A stretch of DNA of 64,000 nt from Leptotrichia massiliensis (GCF_900104625.1 NZ_FNVZ01000005.1:1178001-1242000), one strand, 5' to 3'; positions 1 to 9,588 are shown, numbered from the stretch's first letter. Notes: a model not told the origin generated them from the sequence alone. Numbers and translations are program-made.

Positions 1-1
1 A

Positions 2-1585
2 CCATTTGGGTATAGAGTTCTTAAAAAGATAGAAAATATTACAAGAGAAGAAATGGATAGAGCAGGGGCTCAGGAACTTCTTATGCCTGTACTTCAGCCT
101 GCTTCACTTTGGGAAGAATCTGGACGTTGGTTTGCCTACGGGCCTGAACTTATGAGATTAAAAGATAGAAACGAAAGGGAATTTTCGCTTGGGCCTACTC
201 ACGAGGAAGTTATTACGGATGTTGTAAGAGATTCAATTTCATCGTACAAGGAACTGCCTTTTAACGTTTATCAGATTCAGACAAAATTTAGGGATGAAAT
301 GCGTCCAAGATTTGGACTTATGCGTGGAAGGGAATTTGTGATGAAGGATGCTTACAGTTTCCATTTGACACAGGAGTCGCTTGACGAAGAATATTTGAAC
401 ATGAAAGACACTTATTCAAGAATTTTTGAAAGAATGGGACTTAATTACAGGGCAGTTGAGGCTGATACAGGTTCTATTGGAGGAGATGCTTCACACGAAT
501 TTATGGTGCTTGCAGAAAGTGGAGAAGATGATATTTTATACAGCGACTCTTCAGATTATGCGGCAAACGTTGAAAAAGCAACAAGCATTATTGAATTAAA
601 GGAAAGCGATGAAGAAAAACTTTCAAAAGAATTAGTTGGAACTCCAAATGCAAAAACAATTGAAGAGCTGGCTAATTTCTTGAATATCCCTAAAGAAAAA
701 ACTGTAAAGGCAGTAATGCTGAAGGAAATTCTTGAAGATGGGGAAAAATTTGTGCTAGCCCTAATTCGTGGAGATTTGGATGTAAATCCTATAAAATTAA
801 AAAATGTAATTGGAGCTTCTACAGAACTTGAAATGATGAGCGAGGAAGAATGCGAAAAATTCGGGCTGGTTGCTGGATATGCAGGCTCTTATGAAAAAAA
901 AGAAGGCTTATACGTTGTAATTGATGAAACCGTAAAATATGTAAGAAACTTTGCTTTAGGTGCTAATAAAGCTGATTATCACTATATGAATGTAAATCTT
1001 GAAGACTTGGCATACGACTTAGTTGCAGATATTAGAACTGCGAGAGCTGGAGATCTTTCTCCTGATGGAAAAGGGGTCTTAAAAATTGCACGTGGAATAG
1101 AAGTTGGACATATTTTCAAACTTGGAGAAAAATATTCAAAAGCCCTAAATGCTACCGTTCTTGATGAAAATGGAAAACAGGCAGTTATGAAAATGGGATG
1201 TTACGGAATGGGAATGTCAAGAATCATTTCAGCCGCAATTGAACAGAACCACGATGAATACGGTATAATCTGGCCAAAAGCAATAGCCCCTTACCATGTT
1301 GATGTAATAATCGCCAATATGAAAGATGAAACACAGGTAAATGTAGGTGAACAATTGTATAATGAATTAAATCAAAATAAAATTGAAACTGTATTAGATG
1401 ACAGAAATGAAAGAGCAGGATTCAAATTTAAAGATGCCGACTTAATAGGTTTCCCACTAAAAATAGTTGTTGGAAAAGGTGCAGCTGATGGAATTGTGGA
1501 AGTGAAAGATAGAAAAACTGGGGAAAGTACGGATGTAAAAATTGAGGAAGTTTTGAATTTTGTGAATAATTTTATGGCTGAGTAA
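2..1585 (+). CDS. proS: Proline--tRNA ligase, 5' end outside window
   Basis: Charges tRNA-Pro with proline in the cytoplasm. The reading frame is open from base 2, so the gene starts upstream; the ATG at 53 is internal. About 528 residues are visible against a usual length of about 570. Class II synthetase motifs are clear: SLGPTHEE, motif 2 FRDEMRPRFGLMRGREF, and motif 3 GCYGMGMSRI. Between motifs 2 and 3 lies a YbaK-like insertion (about residues 190-350 of the visible part), which marks the bacterial-type enzyme that edits mischarged Ala-tRNA-Pro. A C-terminal anticodon-binding domain ends the protein (DDRNERAGFKFKDADLIG). A separate ybaK homologue at 46914-47414 could clear Cys-tRNA-Pro, which this domain edits poorly. 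Confidence 0.97.
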   Translation, partial: PFGYRVLKKIENITREEMDRAGAQELLMPVLQPASLWEESGRWFAYGPELMRLKDRNEREFSLGPTHEEVITDVVRDSISSYKELPFNVYQIQTKFRDEMRPRFGLMRGREFVMKDAYSFHLTQESLDEEYLNMKDTYSRIFERMGLNYRAVEADTGSIGGDASHEFMVLAESGEDDILYSDSSDYAANVEKATSIIELKESDEEKLSKELVGTPNAKTIEELANFLNIPKEKTVKAVMLKEILEDGEKFVLALIRGDLDVNPIKLKNVIGASTELEMMSEEECEKFGLVAGYAGSYEKKEGLYVVIDETVKYVRNFALGANKADYHYMNVNLEDLAYDLVADIRTARAGDLSPDGKGVLKIARGIEVGHIFKLGEKYSKALNATVLDENGKQAVMKMGCYGMGMSRIISAAIEQNHDEYGIIWPKAIAPYHVDVIIANMKDETQVNVGEQLYNELNQNKIETVLDDRNERAGFKFKDADLIGFPLKIVVGKGAADGIVEVKDRKTGESTDVKIEEVLNFVNNFMAE

Positions 1586-1589
1586 AATT

Positions 1590-1748
1590 TTTGACATTGC
1601 TGATTGCAGAATTAATGGTGAAGAATATCCGCAAGCTGAGAAATATTTAAAAAATTATACAAAAACTTGGAAAAAGTGTGATATTATGAAGTTTAGGAAA
1701 CAATATGTAATTATTAGAAACGTTGAAAATAGAGAAATTATTAATTAA
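1590..1748 (+). pseudogene. Possible gene remnant (about 52 codons, no start)
   Basis: Directly after proS, in another frame, about 52 codons are open with a protein-like composition (FDIADCRINGEEYPQAEKY ... NREIIN) and then stop. There is no ATG with a ribosome binding site at its beginning; the first in-frame ATG (1686) would leave only 20 residues. It could be the tail of a decayed gene or a chance open frame. I do not recognise the family. Confidence 0.25.
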
Positions 1749-1780
1749 GAGATAGACAAGTAGTCGGAGGTGCAAACAAA

Positions 1781-2407
1781 ATGGAAAATATAAATTCTAA
1801 AAAAATAAAAAATATAGTATTTGATTTAGGAAATGTTTTAATAAAATTTGATAAAGACACATATTTAGAAGAAAAATTACCTAAAGAAAAAAGAGAGGCA
1901 TTTCATGAAAATGTAATTAATACAAAAGAATGGTTAATGCTTGACAGGGGAACTTTGACTTATCCTGAAGCTAAGAAAATTTTTAAGGAAAGAAGTCCAC
2001 ATTTGGCTACTGAAATTGATAATTTTTTTGACAAGGACTTTTTTGAATTGTTAAAGCCTATAAAAGAAAATATTGAGCTTCTTTACAAATTAAGAGATCA
2101 TTATGAATACAAATTATATGTGCTTTCAAATTTTCATAGGGACTCATATGAATATGTCTTTAAACACAACGATTTCTTTAAATTATTTGAAGGCTGCCTA
2201 ATTTCATGCTATTTCAAGCTTTTAAAGCCAGAAGAAAAAATTTATGACACTCTTCTTTATGAATTTGGCTTAATCCCAGAAGAAACTTTGTTTATTGATG
2301 ATGTGAAGGAAAATATTGAAGCCGCTGAAAATAAAGGAATCAGAGGACTTCATTTACCAGATTACACTAAATTAGAAGCAGAGTTGAAAAATATTTTGAA
2401 AATTTAA
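1781..2407 (+). CDS. HAD-superfamily hydrolase, YihX-like
   Basis: Probable cytoplasmic phosphatase of 208 residues. HAD motif I is at residues 12-20 (VFDLGNVLI), motif II is the SNF near residue 116, motif III is the lysine in LKPEEKIYD near 150, and motif IV is FIDDVKEN near 170. The DLGNV form of motif I resembles YihX-type sugar-phosphate phosphatases, but the substrate cannot be read from sequence. GGAGG lies 10 bases before the ATG. The gene ends in a strong terminator and appears to be transcribed alone or with proS. Confidence 0.85.
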   Translation: MENINSKKIKNIVFDLGNVLIKFDKDTYLEEKLPKEKREAFHENVINTKEWLMLDRGTLTYPEAKKIFKERSPHLATEIDNFFDKDFFELLKPIKENIELLYKLRDHYEYKLYVLSNFHRDSYEYVFKHNDFFKLFEGCLISCYFKLLKPEEKIYDTLLYEFGLIPEETLFIDDVKENIEAAENKGIRGLHLPDYTKLEAELKNILKI

Positions 2408-2414
2408 TAAATTT

Positions 2415-2466
2415 AAAAATCAGAGAGTTACCTCAAACATTAGATTTGAATAACTTTCTGATTTTT
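2415..2466 (+). terminator. Rho-independent terminator after HAD gene
   Basis: Arms 2415-2430 and 2451-2466 pair over about 15 bases with one mismatch (AAATCAGAGAGTTA with TAACTTTCTGATTT) and are followed by a T-rich run. Confidence 0.8.
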
Positions 2467-2481
2467 ATTTTAAATTTCCTA

Positions 2482-2509
2482 TTGACTTTGTGAAAAAATA
2501 CACTATAAT
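2482..2509 (+). promoter_or_regulatory. Sigma-70-type promoter of gldA
   Basis: TTGACT at 2482-2487, a 16-base spacer and TATAAT at 2504-2509 lie about 40 bases before the gldA start, just past the preceding terminator. gldA therefore looks like an independent unit. Confidence 0.8.
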
Positions 2510-2549
2510 ATTATTAAATAAATTTAAATTTTATAGGAGATGATTTTTT

Positions 2550-3638
2550 ATGACAAAAATTATTAATTCACCATCAAAATACATTCAAGGAAAAAATGAA
2601 ATTGCCAATTTGGCAACTTATTACAAATTACGTGGTAACAGCGGAGCATATCTTTTAGTAGATAAATTTATTTTTGATAATTTTAAGGATAAAATTGTTG
2701 AAAGTTTTGAAAAAGAAGGCGTAAACTACCATATCGAAGTTTTTGGCGGAGAATGTTCAAAAAATGAAATTAACCGAAATATTGATATTTTAAAAGAAAA
2801 AAAATGTGATGCAGTATTTGGAATCGGTGGAGGAAAAACTCTTGATGCGGCAAAAGCAGTATCATATTACGAAAATATTCCTGTCTTCATCGTTCCGACA
2901 ATTGCTTCAACAGATGCACCATGCAGTGCTTTGTCAGTAATCTACACTCCAAATGGAGAATTTGAAGAATATCTGTTCCTAAAGGCAAATCCTGATATGG
3001 TAATAATGGATACTGATGTAATCGTAAATGCACCTGCTAGACTTCTTGTCGCTGGAATTGGAGATGCACTTGCCACTTACTATGAAGCCAAAGCCTGTGT
3101 TGATTCAAATGCTTCTTCAATCGCTGGAGGTGGCATTACAAAAGCCGCTATTGCAATTGCAGAATTGTGTAAAGATACTCTGTTCCAAGATGGTTTAAAA
3201 GCTAAAATTGCTGTGGAAAATAAAGTAGTTACACAAGCTGTTGAAAATATAATCGAAGCAAATACTTATTTAAGTGGAATTGGATTTGAAAGTGGAGGAC
3301 TTGCGGCAGCTCACGCTATTCATAATGGACTTACAATTCTGGAAGAAGGACACCACATGTATCATGGAGAAAAAGTTGCATTCGGAACAATTACGCAATT
3401 AGTTCTAGAAAACAGATGTCTATGTGAAATCAAAAAAGTTGTAGAGTTCTGTAAGAGTGTAGGACTTCCAACAACATTGGATGAATTAGGAATGGGAAGT
3501 GTTTCTAAAGAAAGACTGTATGAAGTGGCAAAAGCAAGTACAGCTGAAGGTGAAACAATTCATAATATGCCATTCAAAGTTACTGCCGATGATGTTTTTG
3601 CTGCAATATTAGTAGCAGATGAATTGGGAAAAAATTAA
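2550..3638 (+). CDS. gldA: Glycerol dehydrogenase
   Basis: NAD-dependent oxidation of glycerol to dihydroxyacetone; 362 residues, the family length. The nucleotide-binding loop GIGGGKTLDAAKAV is near residues 90-105. Metal ligands of the iron-type alcohol dehydrogenase fold are present: Asp in GIGDALATYYEA (about 172), His in AAAHAIHNGL (about 255) and His in HHMYHGEKVAFG (about 272). AGGAGA lies nine bases before the ATG. Own promoter and own terminator, so monocistronic. It could also reduce related small ketones or diols. Confidence 0.93.
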   Translation: MTKIINSPSKYIQGKNEIANLATYYKLRGNSGAYLLVDKFIFDNFKDKIVESFEKEGVNYHIEVFGGECSKNEINRNIDILKEKKCDAVFGIGGGKTLDAAKAVSYYENIPVFIVPTIASTDAPCSALSVIYTPNGEFEEYLFLKANPDMVIMDTDVIVNAPARLLVAGIGDALATYYEAKACVDSNASSIAGGGITKAAIAIAELCKDTLFQDGLKAKIAVENKVVTQAVENIIEANTYLSGIGFESGGLAAAHAIHNGLTILEEGHHMYHGEKVAFGTITQLVLENRCLCEIKKVVEFCKSVGLPTTLDELGMGSVSKERLYEVAKASTAEGETIHNMPFKVTADDVFAAILVADELGKN

Positions 3639-3689
3639 TTTTTATTTCTTTTCTTGCTTAAATTAGCTTAAAATTTTCAAATAATTTTT

Positions 3690-3720
3690 GGAGTACTTAT
3701 ACTGTACTCCTTATTTTTTC
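3690..3720 (+). terminator. Terminator of gldA
   Basis: Perfect 7-bp stem GGAGTAC (3690-3696) with GTACTCC (3704-3710), then TTATTTTTTC. Confidence 0.85.
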
Positions 3721-3729
3721 TACAAATTA

Positions 3730-3773
3730 AAAAACTTGGATTTCATAAATTGATTATTACTTTCCAAGTTTTT
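3730..3773 (-). terminator. Terminator of the SurA-N-like gene
   Basis: An 11-bp perfect stem (3730-3740 with 3763-3773, core AAAAACTTGGA) lies between two convergent genes, with A/T runs on both sides, so it may work both ways. It follows the minus-strand gene at 3795. Confidence 0.75.
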
Positions 3774-3794
3774 ATATAATTACTTTATTAACTT

Positions 3795-4586
3795 CTATTT
3801 AGCTTCAGTATATTCTTTTGCTATTTCTTCAATTTTATATTCTTCTGAAATTTTGTCTATTAATTTATTTCTTTCTTCAATAGCTCTGTTATTTACCAAT
3901 GCGTTAGCAATTTGTTGGTATGCACTGTTTGGTGTTACATTTCCTAATTTTGCTTTTTCATTTTCATAAATTTCAGCAATTTCTTCTTGAGTAACTTTTA
4001 CATTTTTTCTTACTTCTAAGTCTAAATAATAATTGATGTATACATTATCTTTAATAATTTCAAGATCATCTTTGTTATTTTCTTCAAAGTTTGATTCTTC
4101 CATTTTTTTAGCAATTATTTTTCCAACAATTAAAGTTTTTAATACTTCAGAATTTCCTTTAGAGAACAATACTTCTTCTTTAGTAATTTCTACTTTATCT
4201 TCCATTTCTTCAACTAATTTGTTTAATTCTTCAGCTTCAAGTGTAACAAGTTGTTGATTTAATAAATCTCTTTGAATAATTTCTCTTGCTTCTGAAAATG
4301 GAATATTTTGTGCATCAAAATTTGCTTTATTCTCAGTATATAGTTTTGTAACATCATTTTCATTTACAGAAATTTTATCTTCAATTGCTTTTGCAATAAA
4401 GAATTTGTTTTTTTCATTTTTAAAGAAGTATTCAAATTCTTCTTTTTCTTCTTCATTGAAGTCATATTTTTTAGCTGTTTCTAAAATTGCTTTATTAATT
4501 AAAAGTCCTTTTATTTCTTCAGCATTTAGCCCTCTTGCTTTTTCTTCTTCAGTCAAAGCTAATTTAGTTTCATTTTTTTTAGCCAT
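3795..4586 (-). CDS. Cytoplasmic SurA-N-like protein with internal duplication
   Basis: 263 residues, very rich in Glu and Lys, with no signal peptide or membrane segment. I see two tandem copies of a helical module like the N-terminal chaperone part of SurA/PrsA foldases. Copy 1 (about 29-135) contains KISVNENDVTKLYTENKANF then SEAREIIQRDLLNQQ. Copy 2 (about 145-260) contains NVKVTQEEIAEIYENEKAKL then SAYQQIANALVNNR. Neither is followed by a parvulin isomerase domain. The function is unknown; a cytoplasmic holdase is a guess. AAGGAG precedes the ATG at good spacing. It has its own promoter and terminator. Confidence 0.75.
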   Translation of the reverse strand: MAKKNETKLALTEEEKARGLNAEEIKGLLINKAILETAKKYDFNEEEKEEFEYFFKNEKNKFFIAKAIEDKISVNENDVTKLYTENKANFDAQNIPFSEAREIIQRDLLNQQLVTLEAEELNKLVEEMEDKVEITKEEVLFSKGNSEVLKTLIVGKIIAKKMEESNFEENNKDDLEIIKDNVYINYYLDLEVRKNVKVTQEEIAEIYENEKAKLGNVTPNSAYQQIANALVNNRAIEERNKLIDKISEEYKIEEIAKEYTEAK

Positions 4587-4636
4587 TTTTTCTCCTTATT
4601 TTTAATAATTCCTATTTATTTTTTTTAACCTTTACT

Positions 4637-4665
4637 ATTTTACACTATTTTTAAAAAAATTTCAA
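4637..4665 (-). promoter_or_regulatory. Promoter of the SurA-N-like gene
   Basis: On the minus strand TTGAAA (4660-4665), a 17-base spacer and TAAAAT (4637-4642). The -10 box is directly preceded by TAGTG, as at several other promoters here. Confidence 0.7.
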
Positions 4666-4827
4666 GGAATTTTCTCATTTTTTCTTATTTTTTAAATATA
4701 ATTTATAAAACAGTAATAATTTTTATATTTTTAAATTTCCTTAATTTTAAAGGCTTTCTAGATATTTTTTAATAATTTTAAATTATATTTTTTTGTAAAA
4801 TTTTAATTTCTATAATTTATTTATAAT

Positions 4828-5568
4828 CTATTTTTTTAACATTCTACTCAAAAATTCCTTAGTTCTTTCATGTTTTGGATTTTCAAAGATATTTTCAGGC
4901 TTGTCGTCTTCCACAATTACACCTTGATCCATAAACACAACTCGGCTCGAAACATCATGGGCAAAATCCATTTCATGCGTCACTACAATCATTGTAAGTC
5001 CACTTTTTGCTAAGTCTTTCATTACTTTTAGAACTTCTCCAACCATTTCAGGATCCAACGCCGATGTCGGCTCGTCAAACAGTAAAACTTCTGGCTGCAT
5101 TGCCAATGCTCTTGCTATTGCCACCCGTTGCTTCTGACCACCCGAAATTTGATTTGGCTTTGCGTGAATAAAACGTTCCATTCCTACTTTTGCCAAAAAT
5201 TCTTTCGCTATTTTTTCAGCCTCATCTCTTGACTTTTTCAAAACTTTCATTTGTCCAATTACACAGTTTTCGAGAACACTTAAATTATTAAACAAATTAA
5301 ACTGTTGAAACACCATTCCTACTTTTTCCCGCAATGTCACAAGCGATATATCTCCTGCCATTGCATCTTTTCCATGAATTAAGACTTGTCCGCTAGTAGG
5401 CTTTTCAAGTAAGTTTATACATCTTAAAAGTGTTGATTTTCCACTTCCAGATGAACCGATTATACTTACAACTTCCTTTTCATGAACATCAAAGTTTACA
5501 TCCTTTAAAACTGTTCTCTTTCCAAAATCTTTTCTAATATTTTTTATTTCAATAACCTTTTTACTCAT
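4828..5568 (-). CDS. Polar amino-acid ABC transporter, ATP-binding protein
   Basis: ATPase of a GlnQ/ArtP-type importer, 246 residues. Walker [10 protein letters not shown] (about 37-45), Q-loop in VFQQFNLF, signature SGGQKQR, Walker [13 protein letters not shown] and the switch His in [10 protein letters not shown] are all intact. Its ATG overlaps the stop of the substrate-binding/permease gene by one base (TAATG), so the two are translationally coupled. Last gene of the asd-permease-ATPase operon; no clear terminator is seen downstream. The exact substrate is unknown. Confidence 0.93.
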   Translation of the reverse strand: MSKKVIEIKNIRKDFGKRTVLKDVNFDVHEKEVVSIIGSSGSGKSTLLRCINLLEKPTSGQVLIHGKDAMAGDISLVTLREKVGMVFQQFNLFNNLSVLENCVIGQMKVLKKSRDEAEKIAKEFLAKVGMERFIHAKPNQISGGQKQRVAIARALAMQPEVLLFDEPTSALDPEMVGEVLKVMKDLAKSGLTMIVVTHEMDFAHDVSSRVVFMDQGVIVEDDKPENIFENPKHERTKEFLSRMLKK

Positions 5569-7133
5569 TATTTCTCCTCCCCATCAGCATCATCCAAAAA
5601 CTCAAAATGTTGAGGTCCGTCAATTCGTTTTTCGATTTGTTTTAAAATCAGTGATAATGTAAATGTCAGGAAGAAATAAATCACACTTGTTATAATAAAT
5701 ACTTCATAATAACGTGAGTAAGTTCCTGCAACAGATTTTGAAATAAAGAATAATTCTGTCACACTTATAACATTTAATACAGATGTATCTTTAATATTTA
5801 CAATAAGCTCATTTCCAATCATTGGTAAAATATTTCTAAACATCTGTGGAAAAATAATACTTTGCATCAACTGAAAATTAGTCATTCCAATAGCCTTTGC
5901 CGCTTCAAACTGTCCATTATCAATCGAATCAATTCCCCCACGGATAATTTCACTCATATATGCACCCGTATTTATTGATACAATAAATAATGCCGCCACC
6001 ATTGGTGATAAATTTATATTGAACACCTGAGATAATCCGTAATAAATTACCATTGACTGCACTATCATAGGAGTTCCTCTAAATACTGCAATATAAATTG
6101 ATGAAAGTGTATTTATAAATTTAAGTCCATATTTTTTATATTTTTGTGTCTGTTCATCAGTTTCAGATTCCGAATGTCTAAATAACGCAACTACTAGACC
6201 AATCAAAAATCCAACTACTGTGCCTGTAATCGAAATAAATAGAGTTACAAGTGTCCCTTTTACAAATTCTTTCCAGTTTTTTTGAATAAAGTAAGTTACC
6301 CATCCAATAAATGAACGTGAATTTCCACCTGGCTGATTTTGTATAGCCTTTTCCATTATTTCCTGTCGCACTTTTGGAGTCAAATCTTTATCTAAAATTT
6401 TATTAACCTGCTCTTCCAGTTCTGTATTTCCCAATTTCATTCCAACTGCAACATTTACTTCTACTGTATCATACTTAAATCCTGTATTTTTATCAAATGA
6501 AATAAATTTTAAATCTGGATTTGAAAACTGAGCTGCCATTGCTCCTGGTCTTTCTGATATATAGCCATCAATTTTCCCTGAATTTAAGGCAACTATCATT
6601 GCTGGAAAATTTTCCATCGCAGTTTGCTTTTGTACTCCCTTCATCTGATCAATAACATCATAGTGAAGAGTATTTAGCTGTCCCGTAATTTTCGCTCCCG
6701 CAAAATCATTAATCGACTTGGCGTTTGCATATTTCCCATTTTTTTGCACAACTACTACTAAATCTGATTCATAATATGATTTTGAAAAAGTCAGGCTTTG
6801 CCTTCTTTCAGGCGTTGCTGACATCCCTGCTATAACTAAGTCAACTTTCCCGGAATTAATAGCAGGTCCAAGTAAAGCATCCCACTCTGTTTTTACAATT
6901 ACAAGATTCTTATTTAGTTTTTTGGCAATAACTTTGGCTATTTCAACATCATATCCGCCACAATAACCTCCATCAACTTTCACAGCACCATTTTTAGCAT
7001 CATTCTGAAACCAGTTGAAAGGAGCATATCCACACTCCATCCCAACTTTTATATCATCACTATAGCCTGTTATGAAAGTTGTAACAAAAACTAATAATAC
7101 TAATATTTTATTTTTTATTGTACTGAATTTCAT
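5568..7133 (-). CDS. Amino-acid ABC transporter, substrate-binding/permease fusion
   Basis: A single 521-residue chain joins a periplasmic binding protein to its permease. Residues 1-24 look like a signal peptide ([20 protein letters not shown]). Residues about 25-270 are a family 3 solute-binding domain ([31 protein letters not shown]). Several membrane segments follow from about 290, with the ATPase-coupling loop [13 protein letters not shown]. Such fusions are known for glutamine/arginine-type importers. The start lies seven bases after the asd stop, and its GGAG sits inside the last codons of asd, so the genes form one operon. The operon context hints at an aspartate-family or basic amino acid, but this is inference. 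Confidence 0.92.
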   Translation of the reverse strand: MKFSTIKNKILVLLVFVTTFITGYSDDIKVGMECGYAPFNWFQNDAKNGAVKVDGGYCGGYDVEIAKVIAKKLNKNLVIVKTEWDALLGPAINSGKVDLVIAGMSATPERRQSLTFSKSYYESDLVVVVQKNGKYANAKSINDFAGAKITGQLNTLHYDVIDQMKGVQKQTAMENFPAMIVALNSGKIDGYISERPGAMAAQFSNPDLKFISFDKNTGFKYDTVEVNVAVGMKLGNTELEEQVNKILDKDLTPKVRQEIMEKAIQNQPGGNSRSFIGWVTYFIQKNWKEFVKGTLVTLFISITGTVVGFLIGLVVALFRHSESETDEQTQKYKKYGLKFINTLSSIYIAVFRGTPMIVQSMVIYYGLSQVFNINLSPMVAALFIVSINTGAYMSEIIRGGIDSIDNGQFEAAKAIGMTNFQLMQSIIFPQMFRNILPMIGNELIVNIKDTSVLNVISVTELFFISKSVAGTYSRYYEVFIITSVIYFFLTFTLSLILKQIEKRIDGPQHFEFLDDADGEEK

Positions 7134-7139
7134 ATTTTA

Positions 7140-8138
7140 TTATAATGCTCCTTTTTTTATTAAAGTTTCAGCTATCTGAATTGTGTTTGTAGCGGCACCT
7201 TTTCTTATATTATCTGCTACAACCCATAAATTCAAGGCATTGTCTGCTGAAAAATCTCTTCTGATTCTTCCAACATAAACTTCGTCAGTATCCTGAGCAT
7301 TTATAGGCATTGGATAAATATTATTCTTACCATCATTTTGTACTATAACTCCTTCTTTTTCCTCAAATGCACGAATTACATCTTCCAACTCAAATGGTCT
7401 TTCTAATTCTACGTTTACAGATACTGCATGTCCATATCTAACTGGTACTCTCACACAAGTCGCAGTTGCTTTTAAATCTGGCAAGTTTAATATTTTTCTA
7501 GTTTCGTTAATCATTTTTTCTTCTTCTTTGGTGTATCCATTATCTAAGAAAACATCAATATGCGGCAATGCATTAAATGCAATTTGATGCGGATAACCTT
7601 TTGAAGGCTCCCCTTTTAGATTAGCTTCCAAATCATCAAGTCCTCTCTGTCCAGAACCTGCCACAGCCTGATAAGTTGAGTAGATTACTCTTTTTAATCC
7701 ATATTTTTCCTGTAAAACTTTTAGTACAGGCATTACCTGAATTGTCGAACAGTTTGGATTTGCAATAATTCCTGAATGATTTTCTAATGCTTCTGGATTT
7801 GCTTCAGGAACTATTAACGGAATATTTTCATCCATTCTCCAAGCACTGCTGTTATCTATAACAACTGCACCTTTTGCCTTAAATTTTGGAGCATATTCAA
7901 GCGATACTGCTCCACCAGCCGAAAATAAAGCCACATCAATATCCTCAGCTATTGTGTCATCTTTTAGTTCAATAACAGTATATTCTGTTCCATTAAATTC
8001 AATTTTTTTACCAGCTGAATTTTTCGAAGCATAAAGGTATAATTTTTCTACTGGAAAGTTTCTTTCCTTTAAAACTTTTAAAAATGTTCTTCCAACAAGC
8101 CCTGTTGCCCCAACAATTGCTACTTTGTAATTTTTCAT
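7140..8138 (-). CDS. asd: Aspartate-semialdehyde dehydrogenase
   Basis: NADPH-dependent reduction of aspartyl phosphate to aspartate semialdehyde, the branch point to lysine/diaminopimelate, threonine and methionine; 332 residues. It shows the dinucleotide-binding GATGLVGRTF (10-19), the catalytic Cys in NPNCSTIQ (about 129), the loop SGQRGLDDLEANLKG and the late substrate-binding region RVPVRYGHAVSVNVE. First gene of an operon with an amino-acid importer. AGGAGGAAAAAT precedes the ATG. dapB, a later step of the same pathway, lies separately at 62090. Confidence 0.96.
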   Translation of the reverse strand: MKNYKVAIVGATGLVGRTFLKVLKERNFPVEKLYLYASKNSAGKKIEFNGTEYTVIELKDDTIAEDIDVALFSAGGAVSLEYAPKFKAKGAVVIDNSSAWRMDENIPLIVPEANPEALENHSGIIANPNCSTIQVMPVLKVLQEKYGLKRVIYSTYQAVAGSGQRGLDDLEANLKGEPSKGYPHQIAFNALPHIDVFLDNGYTKEEEKMINETRKILNLPDLKATATCVRVPVRYGHAVSVNVELERPFELEDVIRAFEEKEGVIVQNDGKNNIYPMPINAQDTDEVYVGRIRRDFSADNALNLWVVADNIRKGAATNTIQIAETLIKKGAL

Positions 8139-8226
8139 TATTTTTCCTCCTAAAAACTTTTTGATTAAGGTTTATCTACCTAAGAATTAATTATTTTATT
8201 ATTAATTACCTAAATCTAATGTATAT

Positions 8227-8255
8227 ATAATACACTATTCTCGCGTCTTTTTCAA
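8227..8255 (-). promoter_or_regulatory. Promoter of the asd operon
   Basis: Minus strand TTGAAA (8250-8255), a 17-base spacer and TATTAT (8227-8232), again with TAGTG just before the -10. The leader to asd is only about 80 bases, and I see no lysine riboswitch or T-box in it. Confidence 0.8.
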
Positions 8256-8313
8256 CATGAAAAATAAAATAATAAAAAATATGTATCTAAAAATACATAT
8301 TTCTTAAATTTTA

Positions 8314-9120
8314 TTAAACTTCTCTTATTCTCACACCGTATTTAAAGTATTTATTCCAGTATGTATTTTCCAAAGTCGAAATTACAACTCCTTTAGACGA
8401 TGATGCATTAATAAAAAGTGTGTCTCCTAAATAAACTGCTGTATGATTATTTTTCTCATCTGGTCTAAAAAATACAATATCTCCAGGTTTTAAATTTTCT
8501 TTTGAGACATGAGCACCCATTTTAATTTGCTGTACAGTTCGTCTTGGTAATTCATATCCATATACTTCACGATACACTCTACGAGTTAAAGCTGAACAAT
8601 CCATACCATACTCTGAATCTCCACCAAGCTCATATTTAGTTCCTTTCCAGTTACTATATGATTTTAACAATTCATTTTGTAATTTCATTGTTTTCTTTTC
8701 ACTAAATGTTCCACTTTTTAATATTTCTTGATGTTTTCTTTTTAGTTCAGATAGTTTTTGTAATACTAATTGTGAATTTGGCATTGAACGATCTACTAAC
8801 TTGTTTTCATCAAATAACTTTGTTACTCTTAAATTGTCTATACTTTCATCTATATAAGCATTGCTATTTTTATTTGATTTTTCTACTTTAGTAGTTTCTT
8901 GTTTTGAATATTTTGTTTCATTCTCGTTAGTATTTTTTTTCTTTTGCACAACTTCAATAGTAATGTTTTCATTATCTACATTATCTGATGTTGAAAACTT
9001 ATTATCGTTGTTCCTTTTTTTGTTACCACTTGCACTTTCATTAACTCCTTTTGTTTGCAATCCTGTACATCCTACTGTTAATAACATACAAGTCATTGTT
9101 ATTGCTGATTTTCTTACCAT
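8314..9120 (-). CDS. NlpC/P60-family lipoprotein peptidase
   Basis: Probable cell-wall peptidase anchored by lipid; 268 residues from the ATG at 9120. A TTG further up at 9144 is less likely because AGGGAG lies 12 bases before the ATG and the signal peptide then starts normally (MVRKSAITMTCMLLTVGC, lipobox Cys at 18). Residues about 20-140 are a polar, low-complexity linker. The NlpC/P60 domain occupies the C-terminal 120 residues, with the catalytic Cys in GMDCSALTRRVY and His in NNHTAVYLGD. The third residue, His in Spr (FVHAS), is Asn here (FINASSSKG). Only three bases separate the stop of dtd from the upstream TTG. Confidence 0.88.
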   Translation of the reverse strand: MVRKSAITMTCMLLTVGCTGLQTKGVNESASGNKKRNNDNKFSTSDNVDNENITIEVVQKKKNTNENETKYSKQETTKVEKSNKNSNAYIDESIDNLRVTKLFDENKLVDRSMPNSQLVLQKLSELKRKHQEILKSGTFSEKKTMKLQNELLKSYSNWKGTKYELGGDSEYGMDCSALTRRVYREVYGYELPRRTVQQIKMGAHVSKENLKPGDIVFFRPDEKNNHTAVYLGDTLFINASSSKGVVISTLENTYWNKYFKYGVRIREV

Positions 9121-9147
9121 CTTTACGACTTTCTCCCTTCTCAATTT

Positions 9148-9588
9148 TTATTTTGAATCAATTATCAAATTTACAGGTCCATCATTTTCAGAAATAATTT
9201 TCATATGTTTCCTAAACTCCCCTGTTTCAAATTTAATATCTGTTTGTTCTAACTTTTGAACAAATTGATTATAAATTTTTTCTGCTTTTTCAGCTGGTGC
9301 TGAATCAGTATAGCTTGGTCTTCTCCCTTTTTTTGTATTTCCATAAATCGTAAAATTACTTACAACCAATAATTCTCCATTTATATCCTTCACTGACAAA
9401 TTCATTTTGTCATTTTCATCATTAAAAATTCTTAGATTCAGTAATTTATCAATACAAAAATCAATATCTTTTTCAGAATCTTTATTGGAAATTCCCACAT
9501 ATGCAACTATTCCTTTATTGATTTCTCCTTTAAATTTATCATTCACAAATATTTTTGCATAATTTACTCTTTGAATTATTATCTTCAT
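9148..9588 (-). CDS. dtd: D-aminoacyl-tRNA deacylase
   Basis: Removes D-amino acids and glycine wrongly attached to tRNA; 146 residues, full length. It starts with MKIIIQRVNYAKI and has the active-site strand SNFTIYGNTKKGRRPSY (usually SQFTL...). The Gly-cisPro motif is in NDGPVN; the usual form is GPVT, so Thr is replaced by Asn after the conserved Gly-Pro. AAGGAAAAA precedes the ATG. It lies 27 bases after the metallohydrolase gene upstream and directly before the NlpC lipoprotein, so the three are probably co-transcribed. Confidence 0.94.
   Translation of the reverse strand: MKIIIQRVNYAKIFVNDKFKGEINKGIVAYVGISNKDSEKDIDFCIDKLLNLRIFNDENDKMNLSVKDINGELLVVSNFTIYGNTKKGRRPSYTDSAPAEKAEKIYNQFVQKLEQTDIKFETGEFRKHMKIISENDGPVNLIIDSK

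Noticed and set aside
8139-8226. Lysine riboswitch or T-box upstream of asd
   Set aside because: The leader is only about 80 bases, AT-rich, and lacks the conserved core of either element.
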